64,000 bases of DNA from Arsenicicoccus sp. oral taxon 190 (GTDB lineage: Bacteria > Actinomycetota > Actinomycetes > Actinomycetales > Dermatophilaceae): the NCBI RefSeq assembly GCF_001189535.1, contig NZ_CP012070.1, positions 744,001-808,000 on the forward strand, given 5' to 3'. Below the pieces are notes generated by a model, which was given only the letters and a program-made list of their open reading frames with translations, did no database searches and was not told the DNA's origin. The first letter of the stretch is position 1; the number at the start of each line of letters is the position of its first letter. Position numbers and translations under genes: made by a program. Of this stretch, positions 14,909 to 23,554 are shown piece by piece.

Positions 14909-17211
14909 CCGCCACCCGTATGTCGCCCAGCCCCACCCCCAGCCCCACCTCCAGCCCGGCCGCCACCGACACCCGCTCGGTCGACCTCGCCATCGGCGGG
15001 ATGACCTGCGCGTCGTGCTCGAGCCGGGTCGAGCGCAAGCTCAACAAGCTCGACGGCGTCGAGGCGAGCGTCAACCTCGCCACCGAGAAGGCCCACGTGA
15101 CCTACCCCGCCACGCTGAGCGTCGCGGACCTCGTCACGGTGGTCGAGCAGACCGGCTACACCGCCACGGACCTGACGCCCGACGCCCGGCGGGGTGGCCG
15201 GGGCGAGGCCCTCACCGAGACGACGCCCGAGGCCCAGGTGGGCAGCGGTCCGGCATACGCCGTGGACCGCGTGATGAGCCGCGCGTCGCTGCGGACCCGG
15301 CTGGAGGTCGCGCTGCCGCTCACCGTCTTCGTGGTGGTGCTGGCCATGGTCCCGGCGGCCCACCACCTGCTCGGCGCCGCCCGACCGTGGGCCGAGCTGG
15401 CGCTGACGGCGCCCGTGGCGCTGTGGGCGGCCTGGCCGTTCCACCGCTCGGCCGCCATCAACGCCCGGCACCGCGCCTCCACCATGGACACCCTCGTCTC
15501 GATCGGCGTCACCGCGGCCTTCCTGTGGAGCCTGGTGGCGACCGTCGTCGGCAGCACCGGGCACATGTACTACGAGGTCGCCGCCGTGGTCACGACCTTC
15601 CTCCTGGCCGGGCGGCTCGCCGAGCACCGGGCCCGCACCGCGGGCCGGTCGGCGCTGACGACGCTGCTCGAGCTCGGCGCCAAGGACGTCGCGGTGCAGC
15701 GGATCGACCCGACCGACCGGGTCACCCGCGAGGTGCGCATCCCGATCGAGCAGCTCGCCGTCGGTGAGCAGTTCGTGGTGCGCCCGGGCGAGAAGATCGC
15801 CACCGACGGCGTCGTCGTCGACGGCAGCTCCGCCATCGACCGGTCGCTCGTCACCGGCGAGTCGCTGCCGGTCGAGGTCGCCCCCGGCGGCGAGGTCACC
15901 GGCGGGACCCTCAACACCCACGGCCGTCTCGTCGTGCGCGCCACCCGCGTCGGCTCGGACACCACCCTCGCCTCCATCACCCGGCTCGTCGAGCAGGCCC
16001 AGACCGGCAAGGCCCCCGTCCAGCGGCTGGCCGACCGGATCTCCGCGGTCTTCGTGCCCGCGGTGCTGGTCATCGCGACGCTGACCTTCCTCGGCTGGCT
16101 CGTCGCCGGCCAGGGCGCCGCCGCCGCGCTCTCCGCCGCCGTCTCCGTCCTCGTCGTCGCGTGCCCCTGCGCGCTCGGCCTCGCCACCCCCACCGGCCTC
16201 CTCGTCGGCACCGGCCGCGGCGCCGAGCTGGGCATCCTCATCAAGGGCCCGGAGATCCTGGAGTCCACCCGCCGCATCGACACCGTCGTGCTCGACAAGA
16301 CCGGCACCATCACGACCGGCACCGCGACCCTCGTCGACGTCACCCCCTCCGGCCGGCTGACGCCCACCGCGGCGCTGCAGGCCGCAGCATCCGTCGAGGC
16401 GGGGTCCGAGCACCCGGTCGCCCTGGCCGTCGTGCGGGCCGCCCGCCAGCGCGGCATCGAGCTCAAGCCGATCCGGGACTTCACCAACCTGCCCGGCCTC
16501 GGCGCCCGCGCCACCATCAAGGACACCGAGGTGACGGTGGGCCGCGCCAGCCTCTTCGACGTCGTCCCTGGCGACCTCGAGGGCGACCGGGTCGGCACCA
16601 CGGTCTACGTCGGCTGGGGCGGGGTCGCCTACGCCGCCCTCACCGTCGCCGACGAGATCCGCCCCACCTCCCCCGACTCGCTCCAGGCGCTGCGCGACCT
16701 CGGGCTGCGCACCATGCTCCTCACCGGCGACAACAAGCGCACCGCGCGCCAGGTCGCCGAGCAGGTCGGCATCAACCCCGCCGACGTCATCGCCGAGGTC
16801 ATGCCCGCCGACAAGCACGCCGCCGTCGCCCGGCTGCAGGAGCAGGGCCGCGTGGTCGCCATGGTCGGCGACGGCGTCAACGACGCCGCCGCCCTCGCCC
16901 AGGCCGATCTCGGTATGGCGATGGGCACCGGCTCCGACGTCGCCATCGACAGCGCCGACATCGTGCTCGTCCGCCCCGAGATCGGCGCCGTCGCCGACGC
17001 GATCGCGCTGTCCCGCCGGACGCTGCGGATCATCCAGCAGAACCTCGCGTGGGCCTTCGGCTACAACCTCGTCGCGATCCCGCTGGCCGTGCTCGGCGCC
17101 CTCGACCCGATGGTGTCCGGTGCCGCGATGGCGCTGTCCAGCGTCCTCGTCGTCACCAACAGCCTGCGGCTGCGGGCCTTCGGACGGTCCCGGGCTTCGG
17201 GTCGGGCCTGA
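14905..17211 (+). CDS. copA: Copper-exporting P1B-type ATPase
   Basis: A 768-residue Cu(I) efflux pump of the cytoplasmic membrane. Domain order: one N-terminal HMA domain (GMTCASC near residue 32), membrane helices, actuator domain (TGES near 313), the transmembrane metal site CPC near 418, the phosphorylation motif DKTGT near 463, and the hinge GDGVND near 654. The C-terminal helices carry the YN and MxxSS-type residues (FGYNLVAIP, MALSSVLVV) of the copper class. GTG 14905 overlaps the copZ stop. The first 20 residues are a Ser/Thr/Pro-rich tail. Confidence 0.96.
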   Translation: MTATRMSPSPTPSPTSSPAATDTRSVDLAIGGMTCASCSSRVERKLNKLDGVEASVNLATEKAHVTYPATLSVADLVTVVEQTGYTATDLTPDARRGGRGEALTETTPEAQVGSGPAYAVDRVMSRASLRTRLEVALPLTVFVVVLAMVPAAHHLLGAARPWAELALTAPVALWAAWPFHRSAAINARHRASTMDTLVSIGVTAAFLWSLVATVVGSTGHMYYEVAAVVTTFLLAGRLAEHRARTAGRSALTTLLELGAKDVAVQRIDPTDRVTREVRIPIEQLAVGEQFVVRPGEKIATDGVVVDGSSAIDRSLVTGESLPVEVAPGGEVTGGTLNTHGRLVVRATRVGSDTTLASITRLVEQAQTGKAPVQRLADRISAVFVPAVLVIATLTFLGWLVAGQGAAAALSAAVSVLVVACPCALGLATPTGLLVGTGRGAELGILIKGPEILESTRRIDTVVLDKTGTITTGTATLVDVTPSGRLTPTAALQAAASVEAGSEHPVALAVVRAARQRGIELKPIRDFTNLPGLGARATIKDTEVTVGRASLFDVVPGDLEGDRVGTTVYVGWGGVAYAALTVADEIRPTSPDSLQALRDLGLRTMLLTGDNKRTARQVAEQVGINPADVIAEVMPADKHAAVARLQEQGRVVAMVGDGVNDAAALAQADLGMAMGTGSDVAIDSADIVLVRPEIGAVADAIALSRRTLRIIQQNLAWAFGYNLVAIPLAVLGALDPMVSGAAMALSSVLVVTNSLRLRAFGRSRASGRA

Positions 17212-17224
17212 GCCCCGCGACGCC

Positions 17225-17267
17225 CCAGGGCCCCTCACCCCGCGAGCCGGTGGTGCGGGGGCCCTGG
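17225..17267. terminator. Hairpin between convergent copA and VOC genes
   Basis: CCAGGGCCCC (17225-17234) pairs perfectly with GGGGCCCTGG (17258-17267). It lies between two converging genes with stops at 17211 and 17288, so it could stop transcription from both sides. There is no U-tract. A CGGCATAC word follows directly at 17269. Confidence 0.6.
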
Positions 17268-17287
17268 CGGCATACGGCCCGGGTGGC

Positions 17288-17923
17288 TCAGATGGTGATC
17301 TCGCCGCGGGGCGTCTCGAAGGTCACCGCGAGCAGACCCGGGTGCCCCGCCGGCGCCACGAACTCGAAGTCGATGACCGAGGACGTGTCGGTGGCGTCGA
17401 TGCCCAGCCAGTCCCGCACCCGGTCCGGGGAACCCCCGATGGTGAGGCGGCTGATCGTGATGTCGGTGTGCGCGACCTCCGAGGGGTGCTCCGAGCCGGC
17501 GTCCCACTGCACGAAGAACGGCAGCTGCGGGTCGGCGATCAACCCCTTGACGCCCAGCTGGCGCCACCGGTGGGTCACCCCGTCGGGGCGGGTGCGGCTG
17601 CCCTCGACGGACTCGCGACCCACGCGCGCCTCGACCAAGGCGATGTCGTCCACGCACACGACCCAGCCCATCCAGCCGCCGCCCTGCTCCGAGCGGGTGC
17701 GCACCGCCTGACCGAAGGGCACCTTGTCGGTCACCGGGTGGTCAAGGCACTCCACGACCTCGACGTAGCGGTGGTGCGCGAGCGGCAGGATGATGTTGCG
17801 GGTCCCGAAGCGCGGGTGCACCCCGCCGTAGACCGGCTCCACCCCGAGGCGGGCCGCGAGGCGCTCGGCGGTCGCGATGGAGCCGTCCGGCTCGGCGGCA
17901 TAGGACACATGGTCGACGCGCAT
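17288..17923 (-). CDS. VOC (glyoxalase-like) superfamily protein
   Basis: A 211-residue protein opening with MRVDHVSYAAEPDG, the first beta-alpha-beta-beta-beta unit of the vicinal oxygen chelate fold. HPRFGTRNIILPL and HRYVEVVECLDHP are characteristic of the glyoxalase-like domain subfamily. The substrate is unknown. ATG 17923 is chosen over one six codons upstream because the conserved fold begins directly there and GAGGAT precedes it. It is followed on the same strand by trmH-like and lipoprotein genes but is separated from them by its own gap. Confidence 0.78.
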   Translation of the reverse strand: MRVDHVSYAAEPDGSIATAERLAARLGVEPVYGGVHPRFGTRNIILPLAHHRYVEVVECLDHPVTDKVPFGQAVRTRSEQGGGWMGWVVCVDDIALVEARVGRESVEGSRTRPDGVTHRWRQLGVKGLIADPQLPFFVQWDAGSEHPSEVAHTDITISRLTIGGSPDRVRDWLGIDATDTSSVIDFEFVAPAGHPGLLAVTFETPRGEITI

Positions 17924-18017
17924 GGGCACATCCTCACACACGGGCGCGGGTGCTCCGCACCCGGTCCGGGAGGTCCGGAAGGGGGCGCGACCAGGGCCGC
18001 GACGAGGGGGCGAGCGG

Positions 18018-18833
18018 TCAGCGAGCGGCCGCGCGACGCTGCCGGACCGCCTCGTAGATCACGATGGCGGCCGAGGTCGCGACGTTGAGGGAGTTGGCCC
18101 GGCCCGTCATCGGGATCCGGACCCGGACGTCGGCGGCGTCGAGGAAGGAGTCGGTCAGGCCGGTCTTCTCCGCGCCCACGGCGATGGCGACCGGGCCGGT
18201 GAAGTCGACGTCGGTGTACTCCACGTCGGTGTCCGGGGTGGCCGCGACGACGAGCACGCCCCGCTCGTGGCAGGCGCGCAGGGTGTCCGCGGTCGACGCC
18301 GTCGCCACCGGCACCGAGAAGACCGTGCCCTTGCTCGCGCGCACCAGGTTGGGGTTGCCCCAGTCGGTCACCGGGTCCGCCGCGACCACCGCGTCGACCC
18401 CGGCCGCGTCGGCGGTGCGCAGCATCGCGCCGAGGTTGCCCGGCTTCTCGACACCCTCGCAGACCAGCAGGAACGGATCGGCCGGCAGCGGAAGCTCGTC
18501 GATGCCCCGGACCACGGAGGCCACCACCGCCAGGAAGCCGTCGGGGCCCTCCCGGTAGGCAACCTTCTCGAACGCCGCCCGCCCGAGCCGGACCACCTCC
18601 GCACCCGACGCGGCCACCTGCCGCACCACGGCCGCCTGCGCCGCCGGGTCGAGCATGAGCTCGGGGCAGTGGTAGAGGGTGAGCGGCCGGATGCCCGCCG
18701 ACAGCGCCAGCTCCAGCTCCTCGTAACCCTCGAGGAGGGTCACACCGCTCTCCTCGCGCGCACGACGACGTCGCAGCCCGGACAGGGCGCGCAGACGAGG
18801 GTTGGCGGCGGAGGTGATCACGAGCTCGGACAT
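18018..18833 (-). CDS. TrmH/SpoU family RNA 2'-O-methyltransferase
   Basis: 271 residues with the three SpoU motifs of the knotted methyltransferase fold: EKPGNLGAMLRTADAAG (motif 1), IAVGAEKTGL (motif 2) and IPMTGRANSLNVATSAA (motif 3). An N-terminal substrate-binding domain (about residues 1-100) is present. It methylates a ribose in rRNA or tRNA; the exact target cannot be read from sequence. Start ATG 18833 gives MSELVITSAANPR, the usual family beginning. Confidence 0.9.
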   Translation of the reverse strand: MSELVITSAANPRLRALSGLRRRRAREESGVTLLEGYEELELALSAGIRPLTLYHCPELMLDPAAQAAVVRQVAASGAEVVRLGRAAFEKVAYREGPDGFLAVVASVVRGIDELPLPADPFLLVCEGVEKPGNLGAMLRTADAAGVDAVVAADPVTDWGNPNLVRASKGTVFSVPVATASTADTLRACHERGVLVVAATPDTDVEYTDVDFTGPVAIAVGAEKTGLTDSFLDAADVRVRIPMTGRANSLNVATSAAIVIYEAVRQRRAAAR

Positions 18834-18898
18834 AGGGCCACAGCATGACACGAGGCGGAGCTCCTCGGACGTGGGAGGGGGTGGTTCTGTGCCCGCGC

Positions 18899-19705
18899 TC
18901 AGGTCACGTCGCGCACGATCGCCTCGATCTGCTGCGGCGCGAGGCGACCGGCGCTCTCCTGCAGCATCAGGAAGGTCACGCGGCTCCCCCGCACCCCCAC
19001 GACCTCCAGCCACGACGCCTGCTCCCCGGCGAAGACCCGACGGTCCACCAGCTCGGGGCCGCTCCGCAGCGGCTGGTAGGTGAACGCCGCGTCGGGCCGA
19101 CCCTGGCAGGACTCGGCCTGCCGGCGGTAGAGGTCGAGGAGGCGGCGCGCCGCCGCCGGGTCGGCCAGCTGCACGGCCACCACGGTCCCCGGCGCCCCGC
19201 CCGGCCCGCGGTAGGTGCCCTCGAGGGCCGCCGTCGGCACCGGGTAGGTCGCCGGGACCCCCTGGCAGCCGAGGCCGAGCAGCTCGTGGACGGTCGAGCG
19301 CGGGTCGCGAGCGTTGACCCAGGTGCCGTTGGGGATGTAGCCGCCGTCCGCACCGTCCCCCACCGCGGTGGACCACCCGGAAGGGGTCGGCAGACCACGC
19401 TGGTCCAGCGGCCCGGCCACGGTGGCGGCGGGGGCGGTCGGCCGGGGCGGCTCGACGACGGGAGGCTCGACCACGGACGGCGCGGCGGTCTGCCCGGCGG
19501 TCGACGTGGTGCTCGCTGCGGCGGTCGGCGCCGCGGCGCCTGACCCGGGTGCCGACGCCGCTGCCGACGCGGTGGTCGACCCGCTGCTCGCCGCTGCGGT
19601 GGCGGTGCTCGGTGACCCGGCGGACGTCGTCGACCCGCCCGAGCAGGCGGCCGTCGACCCCAGCAGAGCCACCAGCGCCGACGCAACGAGGAGGCGGGAC
19701 GGCAT
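18899..19705 (-). CDS. Secreted lipoprotein of unknown function
   Basis: 268 residues. A signal peptide with lipobox STAAC (Cys about 21) is followed by about 75 residues of Ser/Thr/Ala/Pro linker, then a globular domain that I do not recognise (GWSTAVGDGADGGYIPNGTWV, later LLDLYRRQAESCQG). Two Cys in the domain may pair. The start ATG lies within a CGGCATAC word (GTATGCCG on the coding strand), 8 bp after the stop of the M15 peptidase gene, so the two form an operon. A cell-envelope role is likely by context only. Confidence 0.7.
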   Translation of the reverse strand: MPSRLLVASALVALLGSTAACSGGSTTSAGSPSTATAAASSGSTTASAAASAPGSGAAAPTAAASTTSTAGQTAAPSVVEPPVVEPPRPTAPAATVAGPLDQRGLPTPSGWSTAVGDGADGGYIPNGTWVNARDPRSTVHELLGLGCQGVPATYPVPTAALEGTYRGPGGAPGTVVAVQLADPAAARRLLDLYRRQAESCQGRPDAAFTYQPLRSGPELVDRRVFAGEQASWLEVVGVRGSRVTFLMLQESAGRLAPQQIEAIVRDVT

Positions 19706-19713
19706 ACGATCCG

Positions 19714-21138
19714 TCACCGCTGGAAGTGCTGCCAGTCGAAGCCGCTGAGCCAGGTGAAGCCCTGGCCGATCAGCGCCTTGGTGAACGGCGTCGACGGGGT
19801 CAGCATGCCGGGGCGATAAGGCGTGCGCCGGACGTAGGCCTGACCGTTCTTGGGCAGCCAGACGCCGGAGGGGATGCGGTAGGGGTTCTCGACGGTGTTG
19901 ATGTCCACCGAGGTGCCATAGCTGTGCGGCGACAGCCGGTAGGGGTTGCCCGTGACGCGCCGGCAGTTGAAGCCGTTGGTGTTGTCGTGCTCCATCGAGA
20001 CGACGTCGTCGCCGCCGTAGACGCTCGCGTCGCGCATCTCCCGGATCGGGAACCTCCCGGAGAACGCGGTCTGGAAGCTGGTGAGGATCGGCCCCACGTT
20101 GGCGGTCCGCACGACGAGCCGGCCGCGGTGGATGCGCCCGTCGAAGCCCCAGTGGTTCATGTCGATGGTGCGCAGGCTCGCCGGGCCGACCGGGCAGCCG
20201 GCGCGATAGGTGCGCGGCACGTCGGCCGCGACCGTCTGGCGCACGACCGGGCTCAGGACGGCGAGGCGCGTGATCCCGCGGGACGGGCTCGCGACGACCG
20301 CGCCGGTCGGGAGCGTCAGCGCGGTCCGCACCGTGATCACCCCGACGGCGCCGTGGCCGTAGGCCACCGGCAGCGCGAACCCTCCCCCCGGACCGGTCGT
20401 GCCCACCCGCGCGGGCCGCCACCCGACCGGGGTGAGCACCTCCGCGCGGACCGGCAGCCCGGCGGCGCGCGGGGTGGCGACCCCGGTGACCGTCGGGTCG
20501 ACGAGCGTGTCCAGGGCGGTCGGCGCCGCGGCGGTCACGCTCGCGGGGGTGACGGTGACGGCCACCGGCGCGGACGAGGTCCGGTCCGCCAGCACAGCGC
20601 GGTAGCTCGTCGCGCCGACCGGGGACATCGGCCCGGTCCACGCGAACGTCCCGGCCGACCCCGTGCTCACCTGCGCGACCCGCACGTATGCCGCCGCCCC
20701 CGGCGCCTTGCGCTCGATGGCGACCGGGGTGCCGGCCCGGAGCGGGAGCACCGTGCCGACGACGGTGGTCTGGCCGACGCCGGCCACCCACTGCCAGGGC
20801 CCGGTGCAGCCGGTGCAGCGCAGCGACATCCGGACGCTCTGGGCCTGCCCGGTCCGCGGGACCGGGGTGGGCCGCGGCGCCGGGACCGTCGGCCCGTCGG
20901 TCGGGGCGCCTGTCGGGATGCCTTCCGGGGCGTCCGTCGGGGCACCTGTAGGAGCGTCCGTCGGGGCACCTGTAGGAGCGTCGGTCGGCGCGGGCGTCTC
21001 GACCGCCACGGCCGGTGTCGTGGGCAGCGCCACCCCACCGATCAGCGCGACCCCCACCGCGACAGCCGCTGCGGCGGCCCGCCGAGCCGACCGTGGCCGG
21101 GCCCGCAGGCCCCCGGCACTCCTGATGCGTCGGTCCAC
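19714..21138 (-). CDS. Secreted M15 family peptidase (D,D- or L,D-carboxypeptidase-like)
   Basis: A cell-wall peptidase of about 474 residues. A signal peptide at about residues 1-45 is followed by a PTDAPTGA repeat region (about 48-85), beta-rich repeats, then a C-terminal M15 domain. The zinc site is SPHSYGTSVDIN (His and Asp about 405-412) with the distal His in GFDWQHFQR near the C-terminus. GTG 21138 is chosen because AGGGGG precedes it and the TAACGT -10 element at 21177-21182 would start the mRNA near 21170; GTG 21174 is an alternative. The octapeptide repeats are encoded by near-identical 24-bp units at 20928-20985 and may vary in number. Confidence 0.82.
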   Translation of the reverse strand: MDRRIRSAGGLRARPRSARRAAAAAVAVGVALIGGVALPTTPAVAVETPAPTDAPTGAPTDAPTGAPTDAPEGIPTGAPTDGPTVPAPRPTPVPRTGQAQSVRMSLRCTGCTGPWQWVAGVGQTTVVGTVLPLRAGTPVAIERKAPGAAAYVRVAQVSTGSAGTFAWTGPMSPVGATSYRAVLADRTSSAPVAVTVTPASVTAAAPTALDTLVDPTVTGVATPRAAGLPVRAEVLTPVGWRPARVGTTGPGGGFALPVAYGHGAVGVITVRTALTLPTGAVVASPSRGITRLAVLSPVVRQTVAADVPRTYRAGCPVGPASLRTIDMNHWGFDGRIHRGRLVVRTANVGPILTSFQTAFSGRFPIREMRDASVYGGDDVVSMEHDNTNGFNCRRVTGNPYRLSPHSYGTSVDINTVENPYRIPSGVWLPKNGQAYVRRTPYRPGMLTPSTPFTKALIGQGFTWLSGFDWQHFQR

Positions 21139-21224
21139 GACGTCCCCCCTGTGAGACTCAGCGTGCTGATCCACTCACGTTAAGTGACGCACCGGGTCAG
21201 GCTGGGGTTGCAGCGAAGCACCCG

Positions 21225-22031
21225 TCAGGGCAGCAGCGACTCCAGGACGGTCACCAGGCCGTCGTCGTCGACGTGGCCGGTCACCTCGTCGGCGACCTCC
21301 TTGACCTCGTCGGGGGCGTTGCCCATGGCGACGCCGCGGGCCGCCCAGGCGAGCATCTCCAGGTCGTTGCGCTGGTCGCCCACCGCCACGGTGTCGGAGG
21401 GGTCCACGCCGAGCTTGCGGCGCACGAGCTCCAGCGCGGACGCCTTGGACACACCCTCCGGGGCGATGTCCAGCCACGCGGAGAAGCCCACGGCATACGA
21501 CACCCCGTGCAGACCCACCGCGTGCACCCGCTCGAGGAAGTCCTCGACCGGGGCGTCGGGCTGGCGCAGGGTGACGCGGGTCGCGGGGGTGTCGATGAGC
21601 TCCTCCCAGCCCACCACCCGGATCTCGCCGTCCAGCTCCCCGGTCGGGAAGGGCGCGTTGACCTTGAAGCCCTTGCCGAGCTCCTCCACCGCCGCGAGCG
21701 CGCCCGGCATCTTGTCGCGCAGCAGCCGCAGCGAGGGCCCCGGGTCGAAGGTCACGACCTCGGTGAACCGGTAGCCCTTCTTCTTGCGGGGGTCGAGCCG
21801 CAGCGTGACGGCGCCGTTGGAGCACACGGCCCGGCCGGCCTCGATGCCCAGCTCACGGATGATCGGCATCGTCGCCACGCAGGCCCGCCCCGTCGCCATG
21901 ACGACGTGCACGCCGGCGGCCGCGACGTCCTGCACCGCCTGGCGGACAGCCGGGGACATGACGCCGGCGTGGTTGATCGTCGTGCCGTCGATGTCCAGGC
22001 AGACCATCCGGGCACGAGGGCCCATGCTCAC
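21225..22031 (-). CDS. HAD superfamily hydrolase, Cof/type IIB
   Basis: A 268-residue phosphatase with motif I CLDIDGTTIN (catalytic Asp pair near 13 and 15), motif II MATGR, and motif IV VAVGDQRNDLEML. The large cap between motifs II and III marks the Cof-type (IIB) group, which acts on sugar phosphates or nucleotide-like phosphates. The GTG start overlaps the serS stop by 4 bp, so it is translated with serS. A serS-HAD pair is a common actinobacterial arrangement. Confidence 0.88.
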   Translation of the reverse strand: MSMGPRARMVCLDIDGTTINHAGVMSPAVRQAVQDVAAAGVHVVMATGRACVATMPIIRELGIEAGRAVCSNGAVTLRLDPRKKKGYRFTEVVTFDPGPSLRLLRDKMPGALAAVEELGKGFKVNAPFPTGELDGEIRVVGWEELIDTPATRVTLRQPDAPVEDFLERVHAVGLHGVSYAVGFSAWLDIAPEGVSKASALELVRRKLGVDPSDTVAVGDQRNDLEMLAWAARGVAMGNAPDEVKEVADEVTGHVDDDGLVTVLESLLP

Positions 22032-23362
22032 CGCCCGAGCGGCTGCAGCAGCTCGCGGCCGCCGAGCCAGGGCCGCAGCGCCTCAGGGATGCGCACCGAC
22101 CCGTCCGCCTGCTGGTGGTTCTCGAGCAGCGCGACGATCGGGCGGGTGTTGGTGGCCATCGTCCCGTTGAGCGTGGCGACCACGCGCGTGCCGCCACCCT
22201 GCGGGTCACGCTCGCGGATGCCGAGCCGACGCGCCTGGAAGGTCGTGCAGTTGGAGGTCGACGTCAGCTCGCGGAAGCGCTCCTGGCTCGGCACCCACGC
22301 CTCGCAGTCGAACTTGCGCGCGGCCGGTCCGCCGAGGTCGCCCGCGGCGACGTCGATGATGCGGTAGGGCAGCTCGAGCGCGTCGAGGATGCGCCGCTCG
22401 ATGCGCAGGAGGTTGTCGTGCTCGGCCTCGGCGTCCTCGGGTCGGCAGTAGACGAACATCTCGGTCTTCTGGAACTGGTGGACCCGGAAGATGCCCTTGG
22501 TGTCCTTGCCGTGGCTGCCCGCCTCGCGGCGGTAGCAGGTCGACGTCGCCGTGTAGCGCAGCGGCCCGTCGGTCAGGTCGATGATCTCGTCGAGGTGGTA
22601 GCCCGCAAGGCCGACCTCAGACGTGCCGGTGAGGTAGAGCTCGTCGGCGGGCAGCTGGTAGACCTCGTCGGCGTGGCTGTCGAGGAAGCCGGCGCCCGCC
22701 ATGGTCTGGCCCTTGACGAGGTTGGGGACGACGAGGGGGACGAAGCCCTCCTCCATCGCGATCTGCTGGCACAGCGCCATGAGGGCGTACTCCAGCCGCG
22801 CGCCGTCACCCTTGAGGTAGTAGAAGCGGCTGCCGGCGACCTTGGCGCCGCGCTCCAGGTCGATGATGCCGAGGGCGGTGCCGAGCTCGACGTGGTCCTT
22901 GACCTCGATGCCCTCGGCCGCGAAGTCCCGTGGCGTGCCCACGGTCTCGCGCAGCTCGAAGTCCTCCTCGCCGCCGGTCGGCACCCCGTCGACGATGACA
23001 TTGCCGATGCGGTGGGCGATGACGTCCATCTCGCGGGCCGCCTCGTCGGCGGCCTGCTCGAGCTCCTTGACCTGGTCGCTGAGCTCGCCGGCCTTGGCGC
23101 GGGCCGCCTGGGCCTGCTCCATCAGCTGGTCGGCGTCGTCGGCACCGGCCTTCCTGGCCCGCTGGGCCTGCCCCATGAGGCCGCCCACGTCCTTGGAGAC
23201 CGACTTCTGCTCCGCCCGCAGCTGCTCGAACCGGGACTGCGCCGCCCGGCGACGCTGGTCCAGCTCGAGGATCTGGTCGACGAGGGTGTCGTCCTCGCCG
23301 CGGGCACGTTGCGACTTCTTGACCCGCTCGGGGTCCTCGCGCAGCAGCTTGATGTCGATCAC
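22028..23362 (-). CDS. serS: Seryl-tRNA synthetase
   Basis: Charges tRNA-Ser. The 444-residue product has the N-terminal coiled-coil tRNA-binding arm (about residues 25-110) and the class II catalytic core: motif 2 RYTATSTCYRREAGSHGKDTKG (split here for length) and motif 3 in GTRVVATLNGTMATNTRPI. GTG 23362 (MIDIKLLREDPERV) is the usual family N-terminus; TAGGCT 7 nt upstream predicts a leaderless mRNA. The longer in-frame extension upstream is not protein-like. The product is slightly longer than the common 425-residue length because of the arm. Confidence 0.96.
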   Translation of the reverse strand: MIDIKLLREDPERVKKSQRARGEDDTLVDQILELDQRRRAAQSRFEQLRAEQKSVSKDVGGLMGQAQRARKAGADDADQLMEQAQAARAKAGELSDQVKELEQAADEAAREMDVIAHRIGNVIVDGVPTGGEEDFELRETVGTPRDFAAEGIEVKDHVELGTALGIIDLERGAKVAGSRFYYLKGDGARLEYALMALCQQIAMEEGFVPLVVPNLVKGQTMAGAGFLDSHADEVYQLPADELYLTGTSEVGLAGYHLDEIIDLTDGPLRYTATSTCYRREAGSHGKDTKGIFRVHQFQKTEMFVYCRPEDAEAEHDNLLRIERRILDALELPYRIIDVAAGDLGGPAARKFDCEAWVPSQERFRELTSTSNCTTFQARRLGIRERDPQGGGTRVVATLNGTMATNTRPIVALLENHQQADGSVRIPEALRPWLGGRELLQPLGR

Positions 23363-23402
23363 GCACCCGAGCCTAGTGGCCTGCCGTGACACCCCTCCAC
23401 CT

Positions 23403-23465
23403 CGTATGCCGGACGAGCCCGCCCGGCCACATGCGCCACCCGGGAGGGGGGTGGGGCGGCATACG
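23403..23465. repeat. Inverted pair of the CGTATGCCG word between serS and the kinase gene
   Basis: CGTATGCCG (23403-23411) and its exact complement CGGCATACG (23457-23465) face each other across 45 bp in the divergent intergenic region. Neither serS nor the plus-strand operon extends into it. It is one of several such pairs in this window. Confidence 0.7.
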
Positions 23466-23554
23466 GCCTTGCTGGGCTCGCGGCAGGACGCCACGGGTCC
23501 CCCGTGTGGGGCAACCGCCGACTAGGTGATCCTCCTCACGGGTAACGTCAAGCC

